Source of the DNA: a virus
DNA: 30,661 bases
IMG/VR virus record: IMGVR_UViG_3300028925_002892
Coordinates: 1 to 30,661 of that record
Strand: one strand, 5' to 3'
Shown: piece by piece, positions 20,888 to 27,118 of the stretch
Layout of the letters: the number at the start of each line of letters is the position of its first letter
Numbering within the stretch: position 1 is the stretch's first letter
The notes under the pieces: model-generated
Databases searched by the model: none
What the model was told of the DNA's origin: nothing
The model's input: the letters and a program-made list of their open reading frames with translations, nothing else
Position numbers and translations under genes: made by a program

Positions 20888-21138
20888 ATTAATAAATCTC
20901 CCTGTCTTTTATCAATAGGTTTCCATTCATAGTAATACAGCATATTCATATTGCCTGTAAATTTGTCTGGAACTATTGTTGTTTTAATTGGTTTTTCTAA
21001 TTGTGAGTTTGCAAGTATCATTTTTGCATCTTGATAAATTAGTCGCAAATCACATTTTCTTTTTAATGCTTGTTTAATATACTTACCTTGTACTGATATT
21101 AAATTACCATACAAAGTCTTAATTTTTTTTGTAATCAT
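20884..21138 (-). CDS. Hypothetical protein (84 aa)
   Basis: The 84-residue basic protein starts MITKKIKTLYGNLISVQGKY and is mixed helix/strand. I do not recognise it. It overlaps the HNH gene by 20 bases upstream and the exonuclease by four bases (ATGA) downstream, so it belongs to the recombination operon, perhaps as a DNA-binding helper. There is no other evidence for function. Confidence 0.7.
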   Translation of the reverse strand: MITKKIKTLYGNLISVQGKYIKQALKRKCDLRLIYQDAKMILANSQLEKPIKTTIVPDKFTGNMNMLYYYEWKPIDKRQGDLLI

Positions 21139-21385
21139 TTATTTTCTCCATTAATTTATTTTTTAAAGTTTCTTTGCTTATCTTATGATCGTGTGCCAAA
21201 TTATGACATAATCTACATAAAGCTATAAGATTGGATATTGTATTTTTTGTTTTATCACCTCCATTTTTTCTAGATTCTATATGATGCCAATCAACTGCAA
21301 AATCATTTCCACAGTTAAAGCATAAGGGGATATCTTGATCGGCATATCCCCAATACTTTTGTACTAATCTTAAATATGGTTTCAA
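21119..21385 (-). CDS. HNH endonuclease
   Basis: The 88-residue protein holds a complete small HNH domain: zinc pairs C22/C25 and C57/C60, the catalytic VDWHHIESRKNGG (31-43) with H34-H35, N52 in the middle and H61/H65 at the end (CHNLAHDH). The start is TTG at 21385, overlapping the upstream TGA as TTGA; there is no ATG in frame before the domain. It could be a free-standing homing nuclease or take part in packaging or recombination; its place in the recombination operon favours the latter. Confidence 0.82.
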   Translation of the reverse strand: MKPYLRLVQKYWGYADQDIPLCFNCGNDFAVDWHHIESRKNGGDKTKNTISNLIALCRLCHNLAHDHKISKETLKNKLMEKINDYKKN

Positions 21386-21600
21386 ATATCTTCAGATTGT
21401 TGAGTTGGTTGTTCTTCTTTTGGCTCAATTTTAAAGTTTAAAGAGCCATCTTCATTCTTCCAAATTGCAGCAGAATATAAATTCTCTGGATGTAGCATAA
21501 TAGCTTCTTTAACTGAAACCTTGCTATTGCTATATAAAGGTTGATTATCTCCCTCAATTTTTTTATCGTTTTTAAATAATTTAATGTATGTTTTAGACAT
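21382..21600 (-). CDS. Hypothetical protein (72 aa)
   Basis: The ATG at 21600 is taken because GGAG lies eight bases upstream; an in-frame TTG two codons earlier has no advantage. The product is acidic at the C-terminus (EPKEEQPTQQSEDI) with a compact N-terminal region (TYIKLFKNDKKIEGDNQPLY). A small soluble domain with a disordered acidic tail is seen in single-strand binding proteins, but there is no OB-fold motif to support that. It overlaps the annealing-type gene by eight bases. Confidence 0.7.
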   Translation of the reverse strand: MSKTYIKLFKNDKKIEGDNQPLYSNSKVSVKEAIMLHPENLYSAAIWKNEDGSLNFKIEPKEEQPTQQSEDI

Positions 21601-22066
21601 CTTCAATTACTCCTATTTTAGTTTTATTATTCGGCTTATCCGAATCATCTGTTGCTCCATAAATTTCTTCTGCTGAAGCAATATTGTGGTCTGAAATTAT
21701 TCCTAGTCCAGCGCAAGCTCTTCCTAAAGCTGTTGTCTGACAGAATTCTATAGCGGCAGTCTTAGTAATAAAATTTAATGATCTTTTCTTTTCAGCAAAA
21801 CCATTAGACAAAAATTGACTTTTTTCTTCTCCATGTAAATAAATTTTACATTCCACCATAACTTTATCATCTGTATTTTCATGGACAATAAATTTAGTTG
21901 AAATAGCTATACCAAATTGATCTCTTAATTTAGTAATTCGCAAACCAACTGTAGAATAAATCTTGCCTTTTATATTGACTAAACCTTTTCCTATTTCTGC
22001 ATCTGCTATTAATTTTTTAACTTGTGATAATTTAAAGTTAAAATCTTGTAGTTCTAAAGTTTTCAT
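21593..22066 (-). CDS. Putative ssDNA annealing / recombination protein (ERF/Rad52-like)
   Basis: The 157-residue protein has a helical N-terminus, a strand region with GKIYSTVGLRITKLRDQFG (34-52), another strand VMVECKIYLHG (69-79), and then TKTAAIEFCQTTALGRACAG (101-120) and IASAEEI (129-135). The T-x-A-x-G-R-A motif followed by IASAEE is typical of phage annealing/recombination proteins of the ERF-like group. The C-terminal 20 residues are polar and disordered. Its operon partner is a RecB-like exonuclease, which supports the call. The ribosome site CGGAGAAAATA precedes the ATG. Confidence 0.65.
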   Translation of the reverse strand: MKTLELQDFNFKLSQVKKLIADAEIGKGLVNIKGKIYSTVGLRITKLRDQFGIAISTKFIVHENTDDKVMVECKIYLHGEEKSQFLSNGFAEKKRSLNFITKTAAIEFCQTTALGRACAGLGIISDHNIASAEEIYGATDDSDKPNNKTKIGVIEDV

Positions 22067-22069
22067 TAT

Positions 22070-22098
22070 TTTCTCCGTTGTTTATTTATTTGTTTATA
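22070..22098 (-). promoter_or_regulatory. Half-operator and leader before the annealing gene
   Basis: On the minus strand TATAAACA (22098-22091) is followed by an A/T stretch and AACAACGGAGAAAATAATG, closely like the three full modules but without the second palindrome arm. It could be an internal promoter of the leftward operon or a degenerate copy. Confidence 0.35.
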
Positions 22099-22104
22099 TA
22101 CTAA

Positions 22105-22338
22105 TTATTGAGCATTTAAAATAGAATAACCTCTATTTTCCATACATTTTCCAATAACTTTTCTTTCATAATAACCATATTGAAAACCACTCATTTGGCT
22201 TTCAGCTACAAAACGACATTCTGCAAGGTCATCATAAAATTCTTTTGAATTACTACCTGTTGGGTCATATACTGGTACATAACTTGAACAAGCAGACAAT
22301 ATTAAAACTAAAAATATGATAATAATTTTCTTAACCAT
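22105..22338 (-). CDS. Small lipoprotein (77 aa)
   Basis: The product has a lysine start, a hydrophobic core (IIIIFLVLI) and the lipobox LSAC (14-17), so C17 should be lipidated after signal peptidase II cleavage. The mature part is about 60 residues with two more cysteines (in AECRF and GKCMENRGY) and an ending CMENRGYSILN that resembles small outer-membrane lipoproteins of marine bacteria. ATG22338 has GGAG right before it; an in-frame ATG 12 bases earlier contains that GGAG. Made from an early-type operon, it may alter the cell surface, for example to exclude other phages; that is inference. Confidence 0.75.
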   Translation of the reverse strand: MVKKIIIIFLVLILSACSSYVPVYDPTGSNSKEFYDDLAECRFVAESQMSGFQYGYYERKVIGKCMENRGYSILNAQ

Positions 22339-22625
22339 TTTTTTCTCCATTGTTGAAATTTAGTTTCATAAATATTTAATCCCACAGGGTCTGGATAGAA
22401 ATCATGTCTACTATTAATATAAATATTTACCCATAATCCATATAGCCAATCTCTAGGAATTTTATTTTTTTCGTCTTTAATTGATTTTTTATATTTATTA
22501 GATCTATCAATTAAAATATCATCTAATCTTTTTGTAATTGTAAAAGTTTTATTATTACCTAATGTTGAAATAACATACTCAACATTATTTGGTATTATTC
22601 TAAAAGGTTGGTATTTTTTTTGCAT
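22308..22625 (-). CDS. Hypothetical protein (105 aa)
   Basis: This basic protein is rich in Arg/Lys/Tyr/Trp, with VEYVISTLGNNKTFTITKR and a C-terminal WRKKWLRKLLSYF. ATG22625 has AAAGGA nine bases before it; the longer frame from 22646 contains that ribosome site and is less likely. It overlaps the lipoprotein gene by 31 bases. No family is recognised; a nucleic acid-binding role fits the charge but nothing more. Confidence 0.6.
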   Translation of the reverse strand: MQKKYQPFRIIPNNVEYVISTLGNNKTFTITKRLDDILIDRSNKYKKSIKDEKNKIPRDWLYGLWVNIYINSRHDFYPDPVGLNIYETKFQQWRKKWLRKLLSYF

Positions 22626-22626
22626 T

Positions 22627-22896
22627 TTATATATCCTTTCTTTCAAATGGTAATATAGGTTTGTAAACTATAACATTTTTACTGAGATGTGCTTTTTTTT
22701 TATAAACTTTTTTTATCTCAGCTTTAGTAGGTTTTTTGATTTGATTTGGAAAATCTAATACAGATTTGCTAATAGCATTATAAATATCACAAGCAGATTG
22801 TCTTGCTTTGTTTATTTGCTCCTCTGTAGCTTTGGGTGGAAAATTATTTCTCCACCCTATTTGCCTTAATCTTCTTATGTATTCTTTATCTTTCAT
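22627..22896 (-). CDS. Hypothetical protein (89 aa)
   Basis: The 89-residue basic helical protein starts MKDKEYIRRLRQIGWRNNFP and contains ATEEQINKARQSACDIY (about 23-39). No recognised domain. The start overlaps the previous stop (TAATG) with GGAG upstream, and the stop is one base before the next start. It belongs to the group of small genes at the front of the leftward operon, a place where phages keep host-takeover factors. Confidence 0.7.
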   Translation of the reverse strand: MKDKEYIRRLRQIGWRNNFPPKATEEQINKARQSACDIYNAISKSVLDFPNQIKKPTKAEIKKVYKKKAHLSKNVIVYKPILPFERKDI

Positions 22897-23072
22897 TATT
22901 TTTTCTCCATTATTTTATTATTAATTTTTTGCCTTAATGGCTCTATATATTTTATTAAGTTTCTACGAGTATCAAATATTGTTGCATTAATACCTGCTAT
23001 TTCTGGATTATCATTTCCATTTATAAAAGCATGTAAAACTCTTAATTCTTTTTTTGTTATTTCAATTTTCAT
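22896..23072 (-). CDS. Hypothetical protein (58 aa)
   Basis: The 58-residue product begins MKIEITKKELRVLHAFINGN and is helical and soluble. The start at 23072 overlaps the stop of the 24-residue membrane peptide as TAATG and has GGA seven bases before it. A longer frame from 23132 would begin with residues read out of frame from that peptide and has no ribosome site, so I reject it. Function unknown. Confidence 0.65.
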   Translation of the reverse strand: MKIEITKKELRVLHAFINGNDNPEIAGINATIFDTRRNLIKYIEPLRQKINNKIMEKK

Positions 23073-23146
23073 TATATCCAATGCGGTATGTACAAAGCTA
23101 TAAAACAAGCAAACAAATATAAGATAACCCAATGTGCTTTAAACAT
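23072..23146 (-). CDS. Tiny membrane peptide (24 aa)
   Basis: The minus strand from ATG23146 encodes 24 residues, MFKAHWVILYLFACFIALYI then PHWI, almost all one membrane span. GGAG is nine bases upstream, the ATG overlaps the stop of the preceding gene (TAATG) and its own stop overlaps the next ATG (TAATG). That exact double coupling fills what would otherwise be a 73-base gap. It could be an inner-membrane effector or a leader for the next gene. Confidence 0.55.
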   Translation of the reverse strand: MFKAHWVILYLFACFIALYIPHWI

Positions 23147-23364
23147 TATTTATTCTCCATTGTTGCTATACATGCTTGGCTATTATTTTGAATAGCATAA
23201 ACAAGATATTTTTTATTAGTAATAAAATCATCATCATTTTCATAATCTTGTATATCTTCAAATGTTTTAAATTCTTTTTTGAAGTTTTTAGACCATAAAG
23301 TAAATCTATCTGCATTATTAAATACAGATGTTTCATAATCATTTAATTCTAAAAATTTTATCAT
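23146..23364 (-). CDS. Hypothetical protein (72 aa)
   Basis: This acidic, aromatic-rich 72-residue protein starts MIKFLELNDYETSVFNNADR and ends CIATMENK; the last codons ATG GAG AAT AAA also carry the ribosome site of the next peptide. The start overlaps the previous stop (TAATG) after GGAG. No family recognised; position second in the early-type operon suggests a small host-directed or regulatory factor. Confidence 0.7.
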   Translation of the reverse strand: MIKFLELNDYETSVFNNADRFTLWSKNFKKEFKTFEDIQDYENDDDFITNKKYLVYAIQNNSQACIATMENK

Positions 23365-23663
23365 TATTTATTCTCCTTTTCTAAATCTGATAATTTTTTT
23401 CTTGTAAAATACAAATCTCTTTCAACATGTATCCCTCCAATAATTAATGAAAATAATTCCATAAAACTAAAATATCCCATTTCTTTATATTGATTATGTA
23501 CCATTCCAAAAAACATTTTAGTTTCATCATTATATTCAGTAGCATACCAAGTATAATTTGAAAAAGGGTGAAAAAATTTTGCAACAATAATAGGATCGTC
23601 TATATTTTCTTGACTTCCTATTTTGTTAAATTTATTAATTAATTCTTTAGTAAGTAGTTTCAT
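23364..23663 (-). CDS. Hypothetical protein (99 aa), first gene of leftward operon
   Basis: The product is 99 residues, soluble and rich in Phe/Tyr (FHPFSNYTWYATEYND, about 31-46; YFSFMELFSLI). It has a strong ribosome site AAAGGAG seven bases before the ATG and stands directly behind operator copy C, so it should be the most highly made product of this unit. No recognised domain. The first gene of an early unit is often a takeover or anti-defence factor, but there is no direct evidence here. Confidence 0.75.
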   Translation of the reverse strand: MKLLTKELINKFNKIGSQENIDDPIIVAKFFHPFSNYTWYATEYNDETKMFFGMVHNQYKEMGYFSFMELFSLIIGGIHVERDLYFTRKKLSDLEKENK

Positions 23664-23690
23664 TATTTTCTCCTTTGTTAAATTTTATTT

Positions 23691-23711
23691 ATTATAAACA
23701 TTTTGTTTATA
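23691..23711 (-). promoter_or_regulatory. Promoter with palindromic operator (copy C)
   Basis: Read on the minus strand: TATAAACA-AAA-TGTTTATA (23711-23693) runs into the -10 box TATAAT (23696-23691). The leader ends AATTTAACAAAGGAGAAAA before ATG23663. A clear -35 is missing; TATACT at 23719-23714 has the right 17-base spacing. The palindrome and leader match copies at 19.62 and 30.09 kb. Confidence 0.72.
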
Positions 23712-23738
23712 AAAGTATACAAAAAATATAAAAATAAT

Positions 23739-23767
23739 TTGCTATCTGATTTTTGTTAGAATATAAG
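23739..23767 (+). promoter_or_regulatory. Divergent promoter for the right-hand genes
   Basis: TTGCTA (23739-23744) and TATAAG (23762-23767) are 17 bases apart, a fair sigma-70-type pair. It lies back to back with operator copy C, 28 bases away, so one bound protein could affect both directions. No palindrome overlaps this promoter. Transcription would start near 23774. Confidence 0.5.
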
Positions 23768-23813
23768 GGTTTTTGGGGTTGCTTTTTCTCCATTGTCAGC
23801 CCCAACTATATAT

Positions 23814-24182
23814 ATGCGAACAAATGAAAGCATTTTACAGCAACAAATAGTCGTTTACTTATCTCAAAAACAAAATAGATATCAATTTAGGTTTTGGCAT
23901 ACACCAAACGAAGGTAAGCGAAAAGTTTGGTACTTAAAGAAACTGAAAGCAATGGGGATGAAGAATGGAGTACCAGATTTGATATTAGAATTTCCTAAAA
24001 GTAAGTTTGTTTATTGTGAAATTAAGATGCCTAAAGGCAGATTAAGTCCAGCACAAAGACAATGGAAAGTCGTATCTAATATATTAGGCACACCTTTTTT
24101 TCTTCTCAAAGGCACTTTTATTGAGTGCAAACAACAAATAGATATAATCTTTGAAGAATATGAATATTCAAGAATTAGATAA
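23814..24182 (+). CDS. VRR-NUC domain nuclease
   Basis: The 122-residue protein is a stand-alone VRR-NUC domain: FRFWHTPNEGKR (26-36), GVPDLIL (52-58) with D55, then CEIK (68-71) with E69 and K71 and a following LSPAQRQW (78-85). These are the D...ExK...Q residues of the PD-(D/E)XK fold. Such phage proteins cut DNA junctions or flaps in replication and recombination. I take ATG23814; a TTG at 23793 would add seven residues. Neither has a good ribosome site, which is unusual in this genome. Confidence 0.85.
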   Translation: MRTNESILQQQIVVYLSQKQNRYQFRFWHTPNEGKRKVWYLKKLKAMGMKNGVPDLILEFPKSKFVYCEIKMPKGRLSPAQRQWKVVSNILGTPFFLLKGTFIECKQQIDIIFEEYEYSRIR

Positions 24183-24324
24183 AAAAATATATTATTTAGT
24201 TAACATAGTGGAAGAAAATAGTTTATATTTTCCAGATTATATATTAGTATGTAAAGAAGAAGCATTTAAACAAATGGAGAAAAATAATGACAAAGATATG
24301 GAAAATGGGCATCAGTCCAGATAA
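24160..24324 (+). CDS. Small acidic protein (54 aa)
   Basis: The ORF starts 23 bases before the end of the nuclease gene and ends 38 bases inside the next. Its core KIYYLVNIVEENSLYFPDYI (9-28) followed by CKEEAFKQ is like a small strand-strand-helix domain. It resembles in layout the 59-residue product at 25062, which has KLYKIFFILPSEEDD then EDDAKMYL, so the two may be distant relatives. No function known. Confidence 0.5.
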   Translation: MNIQELDKKIYYLVNIVEENSLYFPDYILVCKEEAFKQMEKNNDKDMENGHQSR

Positions 24325-25054
24325 TTTTATTTCTGATACACAAGATCTAACCAATGAAGAATTAGGAGTATATTTTAGATTACTCTGTTATGCTTGGAAG
24401 AAAGAAGCATATTTACCTAATAATATAGAAAGATTGCAAAGAATAGGTCAAGGTTGTAATTTAAAAATAATTGAATATATTTTAAAACAATTTTTTAAAA
24501 AAGATGAAAATGGTTATTACTGCAAAGCACAAAAAGAAGAATTTAATTGGGTTGTAGAAAAATCTGGTAAAGCAACTGAATCAGCAAATCGTAGATGGAA
24601 TAAAACGCAAAGCGAAAGCACAAGCGAACGCAATGCTAATTATAGTTATAATTATAATTATAAAGAAATAGATAATATGTTTGAAAATATATGGTCTAAA
24701 TTAACAGTTAAAAGGGGAACAAAGTCTAATGCTTTAAAAGTATATAGAAAAATACATAATAAAGTAAAAGATGATTTATTAGTAGATAAGTATAATGCTA
24801 AATGTACATCTGTAACTGATAAGCAATTTATACCTCATTTTAGTACATGGCTTAATAGCGAGGGTTGGACAGAGGTGTTGGTATCAGATCAAAAAGATAT
24901 AATCAGTACAAATACACAAGATCCTTTTAGAAATTTATCATCTTGGAAAAAGGGTATGAAGTTTCCAAATGATTATGAAAATGATATTAGAACAGCACAC
25001 AAGGAAGGAAAATTATCAGATGAAGCTATGGAAAAATTAAATATTACAGTATAA
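24287..25054 (+). CDS. DUF1376-type replication protein (helix-turn-helix N-terminus)
   Basis: The N-terminal 55 residues, with FISDTQDLTNEELGVYFRLL (14-33) and a conserved-type LPNNIERLQRI (43-53), match DUF1376, a winged-helix-like domain found in phage replication-initiation proteins. The middle is polar with a Tyr/Asn tract (YSYNYNYKE) and the C-terminal half is helical with Trp-rich HFSTWLNSEGWTE (about 184-196), as in O-like replication proteins. GGAG is seven bases before ATG. With no polymerase, helicase or primase in the window, this is the best candidate to start replication and recruit the host helicase. Confidence 0.78.
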   Translation: MTKIWKMGISPDNFISDTQDLTNEELGVYFRLLCYAWKKEAYLPNNIERLQRIGQGCNLKIIEYILKQFFKKDENGYYCKAQKEEFNWVVEKSGKATESANRRWNKTQSESTSERNANYSYNYNYKEIDNMFENIWSKLTVKRGTKSNALKVYRKIHNKVKDDLLVDKYNAKCTSVTDKQFIPHFSTWLNSEGWTEVLVSDQKDIISTNTQDPFRNLSSWKKGMKFPNDYENDIRTAHKEGKLSDEAMEKLNITV

Positions 25055-25061
25055 AGATTAT

Positions 25062-25241
25062 GTGGAAAATAAATTATATAAAATTTTTTTTATATTACCT
25101 AGTGAAGAAGATGATGATACATACACATCTTTTAGTCAAGTTAATGGATTTAAAACAGAAGATGATGCAAAAATGTATTTAATTAAAAATTATAAAATAA
25201 ATATTTTTGATATTTTAAATGAAAGGACAACTTTACATTGA
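25062..25241 (+). CDS. Small acidic protein (59 aa, GTG start)
   Basis: From GTG25062 the frame is open for 59 codons and ends in a TGATG overlap with the ParB-like gene. The product starts VENKLYKIFFILPSEEDDDTY and ends FDILNERTTLH. The competing ATG at 25060 in another frame gives a shorter, less protein-like product. It has the look of the 54-residue gene at 24160. No function known and no ribosome site is seen, hence moderate trust. Confidence 0.55.
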   Translation: MENKLYKIFFILPSEEDDDTYTSFSQVNGFKTEDDAKMYLIKNYKINIFDILNERTTLH

Positions 25242-25861
25242 TGAAAATAGAGCAAATAGAAATAGATAAAATAATTCCTTATATAAATAACCCTAGAAAA
25301 AAAAGAGACATAGAAAAAGTTGCAAATAGTATTGCAGAATTTGGGTGGCAACAACCTATTGTTATAGATACAAACAATATTATTATAGTAGGTCATTCAA
25401 GATTTGAAGCGGCAAAAATGTTAAATAATAAAACTGTACCTGTAGTAATAGCTAATATATCTCCAGAAAAAGCAAAAGCATACAGGATAGCAGATAATAA
25501 AACAAATGAATATGCAGATTGGGATTATTCAGCATTGCAAAAAGAATTTACCGATTTATTAGATAATAATTATGAATTAGATAATTTAGGTTTTGAAACT
25601 CATGAATTGGAAAGTTTAATAACATTTGATGATGCTAATACTAAATGGCTTGACCAAAAAGAAGAATGGGAAGGTATGCCAGAATATGAACATGATGATA
25701 AAACACCTCATAGAAGTATGACTGTTCATTTTATGTCGCAAAAAGATCTAGAAACTTTTTTTCAACTAATTAAACAAGATTGTTCAGATAAAACAAGATG
25801 GATTTATTTTCCTAGACAAGAAAAACAAGTTCTAAAAGATAAAGGTTATGTTGAAGAATAA
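25241..25861 (+). CDS. ParB/Srx-fold protein
   Basis: The 206-residue protein has an N-terminal ParB-type domain: IEIDKIIPYINNPRKK (6-21), SIAEFGWQQPIVID (30-43) and GHSRFEAAKML (51-61), the GH-R-x-x-A motif that binds nucleotides. ISPEKAKAYRIADNK then follows, as in phage ParB proteins linked to DNA modification. The C-terminal part (about 125-206) is a separate domain ending in RWIYFPRQEK. It lacks a KorB-type HTH, so plasmid-style partition is unlikely. The next gene, a DNA-type glycosyltransferase, starts 14 bases before its end, and such pairs are known from phage base-modification systems. Confidence 0.82.
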   Translation: MKIEQIEIDKIIPYINNPRKKRDIEKVANSIAEFGWQQPIVIDTNNIIIVGHSRFEAAKMLNNKTVPVVIANISPEKAKAYRIADNKTNEYADWDYSALQKEFTDLLDNNYELDNLGFETHELESLITFDDANTKWLDQKEEWEGMPEYEHDDKTPHRSMTVHFMSQKDLETFFQLIKQDCSDKTRWIYFPRQEKQVLKDKGYVEE

Positions 25862-26735
25862 TCCACAATTCCCTTTATATATTCCAAGTAAAAGTAGAGC
25901 TGATTCTAGATTAACTTCAAAAGCATTAGAAAAAATGCAAGTTCCATATTATATTGTTATAGAAGAAAAACAGTATGTAGAATATGCTAATGTAATTGAT
26001 AAAAAAAAAATTTTAATTTTAGATAAAAAATTTCAAGATGAATATGATACTTGTGATAATTTAGGTGATACCAAAAGTAAAGGTCCCGGTGGAGCAAGAA
26101 ATTTTATTTGGGAACACTCTATTTCTAATGGTTTTAAATGGCATTGGGTAATGGACGATAATATAAAATCTTTTAAACGATACAATAAAAATCAAAGAAT
26201 TACTTGTTATGATGGAACTCCTTTTAAAGTTATGGAGGATTTTGTATTAAGGTATAAAAATATTTCTATGGCTGGACCACAATATACAATGTTTGTAACA
26301 GATAGAAGTGCATTTGCTTACCCTCCTTTTACAGTAAACACTCGTATATATTCTTGCAACTTAATTAATAATAATGTTCCTTTTCGGTGGAGAGGTAGGT
26401 ATAATGAAGATACAGACCTATCACTACAAATGTTAAAAGCTGGGTGGTGTACAGTTCAATTCAATGCTTTTTTACAAGAAAAAATAACAACACAAGTTAT
26501 AAAAGGCGGAAATACAGAAGCATTTTATAGTGGAGAAGGAACTTTACCTAAATCTAAAATGCAAGTACAATTACACCCAGATGTTTCTAAATTAAAATGG
26601 AGATATGGTCGTTGGCATCATATAGTAAATTACAATGAATTTAAAAGAAATAACAGATTGGTATTAAAAGATAATATTAAAATTAATAAAGGTATAAATA
26701 ATTATGGATTAAAATTAAAAAAATTTGATAATTAA
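25848..26735 (+). CDS. TET-associated-type glycosyltransferase (DNA base modification candidate)
   Basis: The 295-residue protein shows the pattern of the TET-associated / GREB1-like glycosyltransferase group: LYIPSKSRADS (10-20), YYIVIEEKQYVEY (34-46), GGARNFIWEHS (81-91), the nucleotide-sugar and metal motif WVMDDNI (100-106) and YNEDTDLSLQML (185-196) with the catalytic-type Glu-Asp. AAAGG stands just before ATG. In other phages these enzymes add a sugar to modified bases, usually with a TET/JBP oxygenase; none is seen here. Substrate is therefore unknown. Confidence 0.72.
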   Translation: MLKNNPQFPLYIPSKSRADSRLTSKALEKMQVPYYIVIEEKQYVEYANVIDKKKILILDKKFQDEYDTCDNLGDTKSKGPGGARNFIWEHSISNGFKWHWVMDDNIKSFKRYNKNQRITCYDGTPFKVMEDFVLRYKNISMAGPQYTMFVTDRSAFAYPPFTVNTRIYSCNLINNNVPFRWRGRYNEDTDLSLQMLKAGWCTVQFNAFLQEKITTQVIKGGNTEAFYSGEGTLPKSKMQVQLHPDVSKLKWRYGRWHHIVNYNEFKRNNRLVLKDNIKINKGINNYGLKLKKFDN

Positions 26736-26773
26736 TATTGTAATTTTGCAATTAAAAGCATATTTTAATAAAA

Positions 26774-26788
26774 ACTGACACTCTCAGT
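26774..26788 (+). promoter_or_regulatory. Short inverted repeat before terminase genes
   Basis: ACTGA-CACTC-TCAGT lies in the 68-base gap before the small terminase gene, ten bases before its AGAGGA ribosome site. It may be an operator or a small mRNA hairpin. A TTGCAA at 26746-26751 could be a -35, but no well-spaced -10 box follows. Confidence 0.35.
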
Positions 26789-26803
26789 ATAAGAGGATTA
26801 AAA

Positions 26804-27103
26804 ATGGCAAGACCTAAAAAGTATATAATAGATAAAAAACAGTTAGAAAACCTAGCAAAATTTGGCTGTACCAATATAGAAATAGCACAATTTTTTGGAT
26901 GTTCAGCAGATTTAATTGATAAAAGTTATTCGGAATTTACAACAAAAGGGAGAGCAACACAAAAATTGAGGTTAAGACAACTACAATGGAAGTCAGCAGA
27001 AGGTGGAAATGTTACTATGCAGATATGGCTTGGTAAACAAATATTAGGTCAAGCAGAGTCACCTATAACTAATGATGATCAGCCATTGGCATGGTCAGTT
27101 TAA
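26804..27103 (+). CDS. Terminase small subunit
   Basis: The 99-residue protein begins MARPKKYIID, has an HTH at about 20-45 (FGCTNIEIAQFFGCSADLI) and ends with QWKSAEGGNVTMQIWLGKQILGQ (split 61-83). The AxGNxTMxIWLGKQxLGQ segment is a frequent ending of phage small terminases. It should bind the packaging site and regulate the large subunit, two genes downstream. GAGGA lies seven bases before ATG. Confidence 0.87.
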   Translation: MARPKKYIIDKKQLENLAKFGCTNIEIAQFFGCSADLIDKSYSEFTTKGRATQKLRLRQLQWKSAEGGNVTMQIWLGKQILGQAESPITNDDQPLAWSV

Positions 27104-27118
27104 ACAATGGAGAATAGA

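Noticed and set aside
23072-23132. Longer start for the 58-residue gene at 23132
   Set aside because: The extra 20 residues read the membrane-peptide gene out of frame, and no ribosome site precedes that ATG; ATG23072 is coupled by TAATG.
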